Source: Syntrophomonas sp. (GTDB lineage Bacteria; Bacillota; Syntrophomonadia; Syntrophomonadales; Syntrophomonadaceae). From it: a DNA stretch of 64,000 nt. Below the pieces are notes generated by a model that saw only the letters and a list, made by a program, of their open reading frames with translations, was not told where the DNA came from and did no database searches. The stretch spans positions 1 to 64,000 of the forward strand of contig JAENZN010000012.1 of the NCBI GenBank assembly GCA_016841245.1. Direction: 5' to 3'. Positions 17,393 through 26,317 of this stretch are shown in pieces (the first letter of the stretch is position 1; the number at the start of each line of letters is the position of its first letter). The translations under genes and the position numbers were made by a program.

Positions 17393-17692
17393 ATGATAAT
17401 ATCAAAAGCCCAGGTGCAGAACATAATGAAGATTTATGGAAAAGATTCCAGTTCTAATCGATTAGATAACATAAAAAGCACCGGGACAGCATCAAAAACG
17501 GATGAGTTGAATATTTCCAGTGCCAGCCGGATTATGCAAAAAGCCATGATAGCGGCAAAACAGGCGCCTGATATACGTTGGGAAAAAGTCAACGAATTGA
17601 AGGAGAAAATGGCATCCGATACTCTGGAGGTATCCGATGAAGACATTGCCGACAAGATTTTGGAACAGGCTTTGACAGACGATTTACTGTGA
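17393..17692 (+). CDS. flgM: Anti-sigma-28 factor FlgM
   Basis: This 99-residue protein carries an N-terminal MIISKAQVQNIMKIYG segment, a low-complexity linker, and the C-terminal sigma-binding helices (IRWEKVNELKEKMASDTLEVSDEDIADKILE, cut here across two helices). That is the normal FlgM layout. It holds the flagellar sigma factor inactive until hook completion allows its export. The ATG at 17393 is chosen for length and GAGGTG upstream. An open frame extends back to 17171 but crosses the terminator and has no family similarity. sigma-28-type promoters are visible upstream of flaG and the minus-strand gene at 28762. Confidence 0.88.
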   Translation: MIISKAQVQNIMKIYGKDSSSNRLDNIKSTGTASKTDELNISSASRIMQKAMIAAKQAPDIRWEKVNELKEKMASDTLEVSDEDIADKILEQALTDDLL

Positions 17693-17713
17693 ATGAAAAG
17701 GCTGGTGATATAA

Positions 17714-18226
17714 TTGGAAAATCAAATCAAGGAGTTTATTAAATACCTGAAGCAGGAAAATGAGGCTATGGATAAATTGGCAGAGATGGGTAACGAAAAA
17801 ACTCATCTAATTTTAAAAAATAAAATCGAAGAACTTAACCAGTTGATTTTAGACGAAGCCGGGATAATAAAAGATCTACAGCAATTAGAAGACCGGCGTT
17901 ATGCACTGCATCAGGAACTGGCGGTATCCTGGGAGCAGGATATGGAGGATCTTGCCGCTAAACAGGTGTTAATTCGAGTAAAAAAGGAAACACCGGAATT
18001 ATATGATGAATTTCGAGTCCAGATAGATCACCTCGATTATAATCTGACCAGGCTGAAGGCTATAAATAGCCATAATAATGAACTATTGGAGCAGTCGCTA
18101 GATTTTCTTGCGTATATGGAGAAGTTATTATACGGTGATAAAGCAGGTGTTTATTCCGATAACGGTGATTACACCGATACTAAGAGTAATAAACCCAACA
18201 AGCATCTGCTTGATAAGAAGATTTAG
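17714..18226 (+). CDS. flgN: FlgN-like export chaperone
   Basis: This 170-residue, all-helical, highly charged protein is encoded immediately before flgK, the standard place of FlgN/YvyG. FlgN binds the hook-filament junction proteins FlgK and FlgL and delivers them to the flagellar export gate. Helices with an E/K/L-rich heptad pattern span residues 1-140 (MGNEKTHLILKNKIEELNQLI). The tail is polar and probably disordered. The start is TTG with GGTGAT upstream, 21 bases behind flgM. Confidence 0.8.
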   Translation: MENQIKEFIKYLKQENEAMDKLAEMGNEKTHLILKNKIEELNQLILDEAGIIKDLQQLEDRRYALHQELAVSWEQDMEDLAAKQVLIRVKKETPELYDEFRVQIDHLDYNLTRLKAINSHNNELLEQSLDFLAYMEKLLYGDKAGVYSDNGDYTDTKSNKPNKHLLDKKI

Positions 18227-18256
18227 ATGAAATTAATGTAGAAATGAGGTATGGCA

Positions 18257-20050
18257 GTGAGCATTTTTACGGCAATGGAAACGGGAAAAAGGGCCATAAT
18301 TGCACAACAGACGGCTTTGCAAGTAACAGGTCACAACATTGCTAATGCTGGGACTACCGGGTATACAAGGCAGGTGGCAAACTTGGAGACTACCAGCCCT
18401 TACATGACCCAGGGTGTTCTGGTCGGTACTGGAGTTGAGGTATCCGACATAGGCAGGATAAGAGATGAGCTCCTGGATGTGCAGATCAGAAGTGAAACTT
18501 CAGAGGAAGTATACTGGTCGACTACAGCTGATGCCCTATCACAGATAGAGACTATTCTGAGTGAACCCACGGACGAAAGCCTGGGCAATCTTATTGATAG
18601 CTACTGGCAGGCCTGGGAAGATCTGGCCAACGATCCCAGCAGTGAAGCTACTCGTACAGTACTAGCCCAAACCGCTGCTGCTCTGGCAGATACCTTTAAC
18701 AGTGTTTACAACCAGTTGAGCAACTTAGCAGATGATCTGAATGCAACCCTGGAAGCGAGGGTAACTGAAATAAATACCATAGCAGGAGAAATTGCCAGTC
18801 TGAATAAACAAATACTACAGATCGATTTAGCGGGTATGGATGCTAACGATCTTATGGATCAGAGAGATGTTCTGCTGGATGAATTGAGCACCCTGGTAGA
18901 TTATGACTACAAACTGGAAGAGAATGGTACGGTAACTGTTCAAATAGGAGGCCGCAATCTGGTTTCAAGCGGCAAATATACCAGCCTTTCCGCCGAGGCG
19001 GATTCCAACGGTCTTTATATGGTTGCCTGGGCTGATACGGGAAGTAATGTTGATGTCAGCGGGGGCGAAATAGGAGCTATTTACGATCTGCGGGGGACAA
19101 GTGATAATGGAGGCTCCATCAATGATTTAATAGATGACCTGAATGAGCTGGCTAAAACCATAATAGTTACCACTAATGAGGTACACCAGAGTGGATACAG
19201 CCTCAACAATACCAGCGGCTATCCTGATGGTACTGATTTTTTTACTATGCCTGCAGATGCTAATGATGATATAGAATGGGCTTCATTCATCAGTGTATCC
19301 GAAGATATTATTGATGATGTCCAGAATATAGCCGCCGCCAGCAGCCGTACTTATGACGAAAATGGCGATGAAAGCAATTTAGGTGATGGCAGCCTGGCTT
19401 TGACTATTGCCAACCTCAAACAGAATGCTTATGCGACACAATCTTATACTTTAAGTGATTCTCTGGATAGTGTGTTAAGTTTTCCCGGCAGTACCAGCGG
19501 AGATTTGACTATCACCTATGGGGGTGGCAGCACTACTACAATTACCCTGAATGTACCCGCTGAAGATTATCAAGATCTGCAGGAACTGGTAGATGCCATC
19601 CAGGAGCAGCTGGACGCCAATACTGATCTCAGTACTGCCGGTATCAGTATAACTGTCAGCAGCTATGGCAACAGCCTGAAGTTTTCCTCCGGTGATACCG
19701 CTTTTGAAGGGGTGAGTGATGCTGGACTTCTGGGGGGGAGTACGGGATTTTCTGCTCTGACCTCCTATACGGGAATGGCGGAAGATGTTTCAGTGGATGA
19801 TTACTGGACATCTCTTACGGCATCAGTTGGAGTGGATAGCAATACTGCTCAGGCCATGCTGTCCTATCAGGAAACCCTGGTTAGTGAACTGGAAGAAAAC
19901 CGGGAGTCTATATCCGGGGTCTCTCTGGATGAAGAAATGACCAACATGTTAATCTATCAACATGCGTACAATGCGGCCTCGCGGTATATAACGACTATTG
20001 ATGAAGCCCTGGATAAAATAATCAATGGAATGGGTGTAGTAGGAAGGTAA
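18257..20050 (+). CDS. flgK: Flagellar hook-associated protein 1
   Basis: This is a FlgK of about 597 residues. It has the N-terminal D0/D1 rod-type signature (TGHNIANAGTTGYTRQVANLE), a long coiled-coil D1 region, a variable middle, and the C-terminal family motif (GVSLDEEMTNMLIYQHAYNAASRYIT). It forms the first junction ring between hook and filament. An ATG at 18251 directly abuts the TGAGGT ribosome site, whereas GTG at 18257 sits six bases away and gives the usual M-S start, so GTG is preferred. FlgN upstream is its chaperone and FlgL follows after 11 bases. Confidence 0.95.
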   Translation: MSIFTAMETGKRAIIAQQTALQVTGHNIANAGTTGYTRQVANLETTSPYMTQGVLVGTGVEVSDIGRIRDELLDVQIRSETSEEVYWSTTADALSQIETILSEPTDESLGNLIDSYWQAWEDLANDPSSEATRTVLAQTAAALADTFNSVYNQLSNLADDLNATLEARVTEINTIAGEIASLNKQILQIDLAGMDANDLMDQRDVLLDELSTLVDYDYKLEENGTVTVQIGGRNLVSSGKYTSLSAEADSNGLYMVAWADTGSNVDVSGGEIGAIYDLRGTSDNGGSINDLIDDLNELAKTIIVTTNEVHQSGYSLNNTSGYPDGTDFFTMPADANDDIEWASFISVSEDIIDDVQNIAAASSRTYDENGDESNLGDGSLALTIANLKQNAYATQSYTLSDSLDSVLSFPGSTSGDLTITYGGGSTTTITLNVPAEDYQDLQELVDAIQEQLDANTDLSTAGISITVSSYGNSLKFSSGDTAFEGVSDAGLLGGSTGFSALTSYTGMAEDVSVDDYWTSLTASVGVDSNTAQAMLSYQETLVSELEENRESISGVSLDEEMTNMLIYQHAYNAASRYITTIDEALDKIINGMGVVGR

Positions 20051-20061
20051 GGTGAATTGAA

Positions 20062-20964
20062 ATGCGGGTTACCAACAAGATGATGTGTACGGCATTAAAG
20101 AGCAGCGTCAGCAACAACCTGACAGAATTGGCCAAAATCCAGCAGCAAATATCAAGCGAAAAAAAAATCAACAAGCCTTCGGATGATCCGGTGGGCCTGT
20201 ACAAAAGCATGAGATATCGTACCCAGATTGCGGAAAATGAACAATATGTCAGCAATGTTGAAGATGCTGTCAGTTATGAGGAAACCGTGGATACTGCTTT
20301 AGGAGAAATAGGGAATATTTTACATAGTATCCGCGACCTGACGGTACAGGCCGCTAATGGTACTAATGACGAAACAGAATTAGCGGCTATTAATGAAGAG
20401 ATATCTGCTCTGAAAGAGCAGATAAGCGTAGCAGCTAATACTACCTACGGTGATAAATATGTTTTCGCTGGTACTAATACGACGGTAGAACCATGTGGAG
20501 AAAGTGAATGGTTGGGGAATAGTAATATCATAGAAGTAGAAGTGGCAGAAGGTGTCACTATGGAGCTTAATATCGATATGACCGAGTTTTTTGGCAGTCC
20601 CAGTGGACTTGATGAGTTCGGCAATCCTGATGGAGGTATTTTTGCAGTCATAGACGATTTGATGAATGATATCACTTCGGGGGATACCGAGGCTATCAGT
20701 GATGATCTGGCCGGGCTGGATGATAAAATAGATGATGTGCTTAATAAAAGGGCTGCCGTAGGAGCCAAGATAAATCGCATGGAATTACAAGAAAGTCGGC
20801 TGGAAACATCCATTTTAACTCTTACCAACTTGATGTCCGATAATATGGATACCGATCTTGCAGAAGCTGCAGTTGATCTGGCATCGATGGAAAAAGTATA
20901 CGAGGCTTCCCTGGCGGTAGGAGCTCAAATTATTCAGCCATCATTGGTAGACTTTATAAGCTAG
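20062..20964 (+). CDS. flgL: Flagellar hook-associated protein 3
   Basis: This 300-residue flagellin-like protein starts with MRVTNKMM and has SSEKKINKPSDDPVG near residue 35, the FlgL version of the flagellin N-terminus. A TxYGDKYVFAGT motif lies at about 132-145, and a C-terminal D0 helix pair carries TNLMSDNMDTDLAEAAVDLA. It forms the second junction layer under the filament. ATG with AAGGTG upstream; it is in line with flgK. Confidence 0.95.
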   Translation: MRVTNKMMCTALKSSVSNNLTELAKIQQQISSEKKINKPSDDPVGLYKSMRYRTQIAENEQYVSNVEDAVSYEETVDTALGEIGNILHSIRDLTVQAANGTNDETELAAINEEISALKEQISVAANTTYGDKYVFAGTNTTVEPCGESEWLGNSNIIEVEVAEGVTMELNIDMTEFFGSPSGLDEFGNPDGGIFAVIDDLMNDITSGDTEAISDDLAGLDDKIDDVLNKRAAVGAKINRMELQESRLETSILTLTNLMSDNMDTDLAEAAVDLASMEKVYEASLAVGAQIIQPSLVDFIS

Positions 20965-20980
20965 ACAGGAGTGGGAACAG

Positions 20981-21541
20981 GTGACGCTGGAAATTAATCA
21001 GCAGTATGCAGTTATCGGTTTAAGAATACAAGAACCACAGCTAAACCTGCATACAGAAAAACCGGTATTACAAATTTCAACTTCTAAAGCCAGTTTAGAA
21101 ATCAAGAGCAGACCGCCTGATCTCGATATTGACCAGAGTGTCTGTTATACCAGCGGGCTGCACATGGATATAGATGAATTTGCTCGTTATTTTGCCAGAA
21201 AAGGCCAACAAGCCTGTTTGGAAGGTACTGCCCGGCGAGCGCAGGAGGGCCGCCGCATGGCTGAAATTCATAATCCAGGAGCTTTAAAACAAATCGTTGC
21301 TTCCCGCCAGAGGGCCCAGGATGATTATCCATACCTGGAGATGAAACCGGCACCGCCGCCGGAAATAGAATTTGAGATATATCCTCTGCAAATGAGGTAT
21401 ACTCCTGGAGAAGTCAGGATAGAATCTACTTCAGGTTATGTGGAGAATAATTTTCAGCGGGGATATGTGGAAGTATACCTGGATCAGAAAAATATGATTG
21501 ATATAAATTATACCGGCACTAATGTAAACCAAACAGCATGA
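20981..21541 (+). CDS. YviE-like flagellar-cluster protein (DUF6470 type)
   Basis: This 186-residue protein consists of beta-rich ends joined by a helical middle (DEFARYFARKGQQACLEGTARRAQEG). It has repeated short strands of the type LQISTSKASLEI and a C-terminal EVYLDQKNMIDINYTG. Its place between flgL and fliW and its layout match Bacillus YviE, a conserved but poorly understood late flagellar gene product. No signal peptide is seen. The start is GTG, 16 bases after flgL, with CAGGAGTGGG upstream. Confidence 0.75.
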   Translation: MTLEINQQYAVIGLRIQEPQLNLHTEKPVLQISTSKASLEIKSRPPDLDIDQSVCYTSGLHMDIDEFARYFARKGQQACLEGTARRAQEGRRMAEIHNPGALKQIVASRQRAQDDYPYLEMKPAPPPEIEFEIYPLQMRYTPGEVRIESTSGYVENNFQRGYVEVYLDQKNMIDINYTGTNVNQTA

Positions 21542-21566
21542 TTCACCATTTTGGGGGCGATTAATT

Positions 21567-22031
21567 GTGATTATTGAGAATAAAATGCTTGGTACGGTAG
21601 AAATCGACGAACAAGCTATAGTAGAGTTTCCCGCCGGCATTCCGGCCTTTGAAGATGACAGGGAATTTGTGATTATCCCTTTAGATGAAAAAGAAGGCCC
21701 GTTTTTCTACCTGCTGTCAGTTAATAATTCAGACTTGTGTCTGGTTACGGTAGATCCGTTTGTGTTTTTTCCCGACTATAGTGTGGATGTATCGGATGAA
21801 GAACTAAAGAAATTAAATGCCGATCAGAACAGCTTAAGTCTTTTAAGTGTTTTGAATATACCGGAAGATTTCAAAAAAGCTACTGCTAACCTTTTTGCTC
21901 CACTGATCATAGACACGGTTGGCAAACGGGGTATGCAATATATTCCCCAGAAATCAGATTATAAAACTAAACATCTTATTTTCCCCCAGGCCAGTGAAAA
22001 TAAGTCTGTTAAGAACAGCGGGGGGGAATAA
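21567..22031 (+). CDS. fliW: Flagellar assembly factor FliW
   Basis: This 154-residue protein has the FliW barrel motifs (EFPAGIPAFEDDREFVIIPLDE, cut at its turn, and the later VTVDPFVFFPDY and the LLSVLNIPEDFKKATANLFAPLII strand-helix). FliW binds either flagellin or CsrA. When flagellin is exported, freed FliW takes CsrA away from the flagellin mRNA. The GTG start follows GGGGGCG, and the stop is four bases before csrA, so the two are co-translated. The flagellin leader at 24302-24336 contains the expected CsrA target. Confidence 0.93.
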   Translation: MIIENKMLGTVEIDEQAIVEFPAGIPAFEDDREFVIIPLDEKEGPFFYLLSVNNSDLCLVTVDPFVFFPDYSVDVSDEELKKLNADQNSLSLLSVLNIPEDFKKATANLFAPLIIDTVGKRGMQYIPQKSDYKTKHLIFPQASENKSVKNSGGE

Positions 22032-22034
22032 AAG

Positions 22035-22265
22035 ATGCTGGTGTTAAACCGGAAAAAAGGAGAAACAATCATCCTGAATGACAATATTCAAATAACCGTA
22101 GTTGATATTCAGGGTGATAATATAAAGATTGGGATAGACGCCCCTCGTGAAGTTGCTATTTTCCGTAAGGAAATTTACGAGGAAATTGTGAACAGTAACC
22201 GGCAGGCAGTTCAGCAGGCTGCCAATATTAAAGCCTATCTGGATGAGTGGCAAAAGAAAGTGTAA
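22035..22265 (+). CDS. csrA: Carbon storage regulator CsrA
   Basis: This 76-residue protein matches the CsrA length and fold: MLVLNRKKGETIILND, the KIGIDAPREVAIFRKEIYEEI strand-helix (split across the GIDAP turn) and a short tail. It is an RNA-binding dimer that blocks ribosome access at GGA motifs. The pairing with fliW directly upstream indicates the Bacillus-type partner switch. A perfect stem with GGGA in the loop precedes the flagellin gene. Confidence 0.95.
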   Translation: MLVLNRKKGETIILNDNIQITVVDIQGDNIKIGIDAPREVAIFRKEIYEEIVNSNRQAVQQAANIKAYLDEWQKKV

Positions 22266-22297
22266 TGTAGGTTTGCCCAAAGTAAAGGAGTGATAAT

Positions 22298-23821
22298 ATG
22301 TCATCAATAAACCCAACCGCGTCATCAACGGAAACTACCCGCGTAAGTGGTCTGGTCAGCGGACTGGATACTGACTCGATGGTAGAAGAACTAATGGATG
22401 CTGAAGGTACTAAACTGGATAGTATCAAGAAAGAGCAGCAGCTGCTGGAATGGAAACAGGAAGGCTATCTGGAGATAAACACGGCTGTACTGGCAGCTCG
22501 TACAGCGCTGTTTGACCTGTGTCTGAAGGATACCTTTAATACCAATACCGTAACTTCCTCGGACAGCAGTGTTCTGACCGCTACGGCTAATACCAGTGCA
22601 TCTGATGGGCTGTATACCGTTAATGTGATTAGCCTGGCCAGCGGAGCAACTGTAGCCAGCACCGAGAGCATGGCCTCTGAAGAAGATACTACTACCCTGG
22701 CCACCCAGTTTGGATTGAGCGGAGAGCTTAGCTTTACCCTGTCTGGTTCCAATGGTTCACAGACTTTTACTTTTGATGCTGATACTGACAGCCTGGATGA
22801 CGTAATAGATCAGATAAATGATGCTGAACTGGGCTTTACGGTCAGCTATGACGAAGGAGTGGATCGGGTCTTTTTGACTACTGACAGTACCGGCAGCAGT
22901 GCTGTAATTGATATAAGTGATGATTCCAGTGCTTTCCTACGGGATACCTTAAAGTTATACAGCGGGGACCTGGCCACGGAAGAGGTGCCAGTTAACCTGG
23001 GGACCGGGACTGATGCTGAAATCGAGTATAACGGTATTACCGGGCTCACTTATTCATCCAATCAGTTTAATCTGAACAATATCACCTTTAATCTCACCAG
23101 GACCGGAGAGACAACGGTGACTGTTGCTAATGACACTGATGGCCTGGTGGAAAAGATCACCGCTTTTGTGGAAGCCTATAATGAAGCTATTGACTTGATA
23201 GGCAGTACTCTCAAAGAAGAAAGGGATTATGATTATGGACCCTTGACTGATGCGGAAAAAGAGGAGATGACTGACGAACAGATCGAACTCTGGGAGGAAA
23301 AAGCCAGGAGCGGGCTTCTAAAAAGAGATTTACTATTAAGAGGTATATACAGAGGACTGCGTTCACTGATAACGGACAATGTTGATGGATTGAGTGAGGA
23401 CAATATCTATACCAGTCTGTCAGCTATTGGAATTGCCACCGGCAGTGACTATGAAGAAAACGGCAAGCTGTATATAGATGAAGACGCTCTGGTTGAGGCT
23501 CTGGCTGATGATCCGGAAGGAGTAATGGAGCTGTTTACCGGTACCAGCAACAATGGATTGGCCCGCAGTGTGCTGGATAAAATGGACGCAGCTATGACTA
23601 ATATCACCAACCGGGCCGGTGACAGTGTGACTGATGATGCCGACAGCTATTTAGGCGGCCTGATAGATGGTCTTGATGAGGATATAGAAGATATGCAGGA
23701 CTACCTGAAGGAAAGAGAAGAAAAATACTGGGATATGTTTACCGCTATGGAAGAAGCCCTGGCCCAACTGGCCAGTCAAAGCGAATACATATCATCAGTG
23801 TTATCCAGCTTGAGCGCCTAA
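22298..23821 (+). CDS. fliD: Flagellar filament cap protein FliD
   Basis: This 507-residue HAP2 protein has an N-terminal helical segment (RVSGLVSGLDTDSMVEELMDA, split at the double glycine-serine turn), beta-rich middle domains, a FliD_C part with ITAFVEAYNEAIDLIGST, and a terminal coiled coil (EDMQDYLKEREEKYWDMFTA). It caps the growing filament and aids flagellin folding. The start is ATG with AAAGGAG upstream. Here fliD precedes flagellin, whereas in Bacillus it follows it. Confidence 0.93.
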   Translation: MSSINPTASSTETTRVSGLVSGLDTDSMVEELMDAEGTKLDSIKKEQQLLEWKQEGYLEINTAVLAARTALFDLCLKDTFNTNTVTSSDSSVLTATANTSASDGLYTVNVISLASGATVASTESMASEEDTTTLATQFGLSGELSFTLSGSNGSQTFTFDADTDSLDDVIDQINDAELGFTVSYDEGVDRVFLTTDSTGSSAVIDISDDSSAFLRDTLKLYSGDLATEEVPVNLGTGTDAEIEYNGITGLTYSSNQFNLNNITFNLTRTGETTVTVANDTDGLVEKITAFVEAYNEAIDLIGSTLKEERDYDYGPLTDAEKEEMTDEQIELWEEKARSGLLKRDLLLRGIYRGLRSLITDNVDGLSEDNIYTSLSAIGIATGSDYEENGKLYIDEDALVEALADDPEGVMELFTGTSNNGLARSVLDKMDAAMTNITNRAGDSVTDDADSYLGGLIDGLDEDIEDMQDYLKEREEKYWDMFTAMEEALAQLASQSEYISSVLSSLSA

Positions 23822-24195
23822 GGAATATATATGATAATTAGTAATGAGTAATTAGTAGTTAGTAATTACAATTGGCAAAATATCGTAAGAGGTTAGATAT
23901 AAAGGGGTGAGGGCTTTCTTTTCCTTACTCTTTACACCTTGCCCCTTACGTTTTTTTTTAACAATTAGTAATGAGCAATTAGTAGTTAGCCATTCCTCGC
24001 TGTGTTCAGAATTATCTGCACCGCTTGATTCCGGCAATAGCTGAATTGTACAAAAAAATATAACAATATACGAAAAAAGGCCTAAAAAAACATGATGTTG
24101 AGCTAAAAGACTTAGAATATGCAAGGAATATGAAGAAATAAAGGAATAATGATCATAAATCGAAGATTTTGCTGCTGCAGATGCCGCGCTGCCCT
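23822..24195 (+). other. Gene-free repeat region before the flagellin promoter
   Basis: No gene is supported. Two near-identical 27-base direct repeats (23836-23862 and 23963-23989, one mismatch) flank a segment with a G-rich/C-rich inverted pair (AAAGGGGTGAGGG near 23900 and CTTGCCCCTTACG near 23938) and a T9 run. It looks like a decayed small mobile or repetitive element. Confidence 0.45.
23836..23989 (+). repeat. 27-base direct repeats
   Basis: Both copies read AATTAGTAATGAG, then T or C, then AATTAGTAGTTAG, and lie 127 bases apart start to start. Confidence 0.7.
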
Positions 24196-24203
24196 GCCGA
24201 TAT
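24196..24203 (+). promoter_or_regulatory. Candidate sigma-28 -10 box for flagellin
   Basis: GCCGATAT is a perfect match to the flagellar sigma (SigD/FliA) -10 element, 142 bases before the flagellin ATG. No TAAA lies 14-16 bases upstream, so the promoter is only tentatively assigned. It would give a long leader that includes the CsrA site. Confidence 0.4.
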
Positions 24204-24301
24204 ATGTAAACACAGGTTGATTATAGGGGAGAAGCCCCTGCGGTCTAAAGGTCGATACCGCCGGGAAAATATTATCTCCTTATATATGCCTAGGAAATTG
24301 C

Positions 24302-24336
24302 CCCACAGGGATGTGGGAGCTGAATAATCAAGGAGG
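24302..24336 (+). promoter_or_regulatory. CsrA-binding leader of the flagellin mRNA
   Basis: CCCACA (24302-24307) pairs perfectly with TGTGGG (24312-24317), displaying GGGA in the loop. The second GGA lies in the Shine-Dalgarno AAGGAGG (24330-24336). A hairpin-loop GGA plus a GGA in the ribosome site is the known two-site architecture of CsrA repression of hag in Bacillus. fliW and csrA lie 2 kb upstream. Confidence 0.7.
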
Positions 24337-24344
24337 ATTTTAAA

Positions 24345-25880
24345 ATGATAATTAATCACAATATGATGGCACTTAACACTAACAGACAGTTGAAATGCAA
24401 TGACAATTCTTTAGCCAAATCGCTGGAAAAGCTTTCTTCCGGTTACCGCATCAACAGCGCGGCTGATGATGCTGCAGGTCTGGCCATATCCGAAAAAATG
24501 CGGTCCCAGATTTCCGGTCTGGAACAGGCTTCAACTAATGCCCAGGATGGCATTTCCCTCATTCAGACCGCTGAAGGAGCTCTGCAGGAAACAGAAGATA
24601 TCCTACAGAGAATGAGAGAACTGGCAGTACAGGCTTCCAATGGAACCCTGGCAGATGCCGATCGGGCAGCAGTACAGGATGAAGTAGATCAGTTAGCTGG
24701 GGAAATTGATCGTATTGCAGAGACTACCGAGTTTAATACCAAGAGTCTTTTAGATGGCAGCTTTACCACCAGCTTCCAGATCGGTGCTAATGCAAACCAG
24801 AGTATGAGTGTATCTATTAGCAAAATGGATGCCGAGACTCTGGGTGTAACCGACCAGAGCACTTCTGCTGCGGCAAAAGTGGATAATGGCAGCAATCTGC
24901 TGGGAGTTAGAGCACTTGATTTAAACACTGCTGGTGAAACTGTTGGTTCTTACAACCTGGTGGTCGAGTCGGATGGTTCAGGCACTACTGTAAATGTTTA
25001 CTTGAAAGATAGTGAAGGCAATACTATGGCTGAGGCTCTAGCCCAAACCGCCCCTGCTGCTGATGGCAATTTTACGACCTTTACCCTGACTGCAGCTGCC
25101 GGTGGATTTACGAATGATGTTACAATCAGTGTTGATGATGATACTGCCGCTGTGACCTGGGGCGCTGTTGCCGGTTCTATAGTGGGAACTACGCAGAGCA
25201 CCGGGGTTACTTTAAGCAATCAGGGAACTGATCTAACTGCTGCTGGTGGTGATATAAATTTTGTTAATTTGACTTCCGGCAAACTAGCTGCAGGAGATTA
25301 CCGGATTGAGTTTGTAGATGATGCCGCTACCGGTGGTGTAGTGGGTAAATTACAGGTGGATGACGGTGCAGGTGGTTGGGATGATTTGCTTGATGATGAG
25401 GGCAAAGTATATACAACTGGAGCGATAGATACAGCATCAGGCGCCAATTACACGGTTTCCTTTAAGGATGCTGACGGGAATGAAGCTACTATTACCTTCC
25501 AGAGTGAGGCGGGAGTAGTAGCGGATGGTGATCTTGTACTATTCTCCTCTGTTGTTGGTTCTGGTACCAATGTGGGTATCGATGTCTCCAGCAGCACTAC
25601 GATGGCTGAAACTGCGATTACGACTATTGATACAGCTATAGAGACAATATCCACCCAGCGTGCTTCATTAGGTGCTTACCAGAACCGTTTGGAACACACT
25701 ATCAACAACCTGGATACCTCTGCAGAAAATCTGCAGTCAGCTGAATCCCGCATTCGTGACGTGGATATGGCTACTGAGATGGTGGAATACACCAAGTACA
25801 GCATACTCTCACAGGCAGCAACTGCTATGCTGGCCCAGGCCAACCAGCTGCCTCAGAACGTACTGTCCTTATTACAATAA
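24345..25880 (+). CDS. hag: Flagellin
   Basis: This 511-residue flagellin has the conserved D0/D1 N-terminus ([47 protein letters not shown]) to about residue 165. A variable alanine/threonine/aspartate-rich central domain spans about 165-420. The conserved C-terminus ([40 protein letters not shown]) completes it. It is the main filament subunit. The ATG lies 8 bases after AAGGAGG, which is also the predicted second CsrA site. A strong terminator follows, consistent with a monocistronic, highly expressed transcript. Confidence 0.97.
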   Translation: MIINHNMMALNTNRQLKCNDNSLAKSLEKLSSGYRINSAADDAAGLAISEKMRSQISGLEQASTNAQDGISLIQTAEGALQETEDILQRMRELAVQASNGTLADADRAAVQDEVDQLAGEIDRIAETTEFNTKSLLDGSFTTSFQIGANANQSMSVSISKMDAETLGVTDQSTSAAAKVDNGSNLLGVRALDLNTAGETVGSYNLVVESDGSGTTVNVYLKDSEGNTMAEALAQTAPAADGNFTTFTLTAAAGGFTNDVTISVDDDTAAVTWGAVAGSIVGTTQSTGVTLSNQGTDLTAAGGDINFVNLTSGKLAAGDYRIEFVDDAATGGVVGKLQVDDGAGGWDDLLDDEGKVYTTGAIDTASGANYTVSFKDADGNEATITFQSEAGVVADGDLVLFSSVVGSGTNVGIDVSSSTTMAETAITTIDTAIETISTQRASLGAYQNRLEHTINNLDTSAENLQSAESRIRDVDMATEMVEYTKYSILSQAATAMLAQANQLPQNVLSLLQ

Positions 25881-25910
25881 GTAAAAAACAAAAATTAATA
25901 TACAAAACAA

Positions 25911-25946
25911 ACATCCCTCTGGAAACAGGGGGATGTTGTTTTTATT
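25911..25946 (+). terminator. Flagellin terminator
   Basis: ACATCCCTCT (25911-25920) pairs with AGGGGGATGT (25927-25936), including one G-U pair, around GGAAAC. TGTTTTTATTT follows. Confidence 0.88.
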
Positions 25947-26252
25947 TCATAATATGCTTGCTTTTTAATTTTGTCCCCTTGAGTAAAAGTAAAAAAGCCT
26001 TCCTTTAAAAGCCGATCTTCGACCTTTCTATATGTTATTTTCCTTTCCTGTTGATTTGCTTTCTTCCATCCGTTTAATTTACTGTAAAATTTCAGCATGA
26101 GCCATTTATCCAGCTGTTATATGGTGTCGATGGATTTCTTCGCATCTTATGCTAAATACTCTCCCGGCCCTCCTTGATCAGCAAAGGATGAATGCCCCTG
26201 CCCCCATAACTAAACAAAAAATACATAAAATGATCATAAAGGGAAATAAAGG
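25947..26252. other. Intergenic region with a decayed minus-strand frame
   Basis: The minus strand carries an open stretch (26098 down to 25895; inner words WKKANQQERKITYRKVEDRLL) preceded in frame by a stop and more protein-like words (DAKKSIDTI). This suggests a dead gene fragment, perhaps of a mobile element. Its lower part passes through ACTCAAGGGGAC, the stem-plus-core start of a family A palindrome. No ribosome site or intact product is seen. Confidence 0.35.
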
Positions 26253-26288
26253 TTGAGACTGGTTTGGTGTTAATGATATGATTAACAC
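26253..26288 (+). promoter_or_regulatory. Candidate promoter and operator of the RCC1 gene
   Basis: TTGAGA (26253-26258) and TATGAT (26277-26282) are 18 bases apart. A perfect inverted repeat GTGTTAAT-GATATG-ATTAACAC (26267-26288) covers the -10 region and could be a repressor site. No partner regulator is identified. Confidence 0.45.
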
Positions 26289-26317
26289 TGTAAAAAAATG
26301 TTAGAAAGGTGGTTATT

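Noticed and set aside
24204-24300. Cyclic-di-GMP riboswitch in the flagellin leader
   Set aside because: Hairpins are present but the conserved GEMM core sequences are not.
25895-26098. 67-codon minus-strand frame after flagellin
   Set aside because: No ribosome site; an in-frame stop lies just upstream of more protein-like sequence; its end crosses the flagellin terminator. Treated as a remnant.
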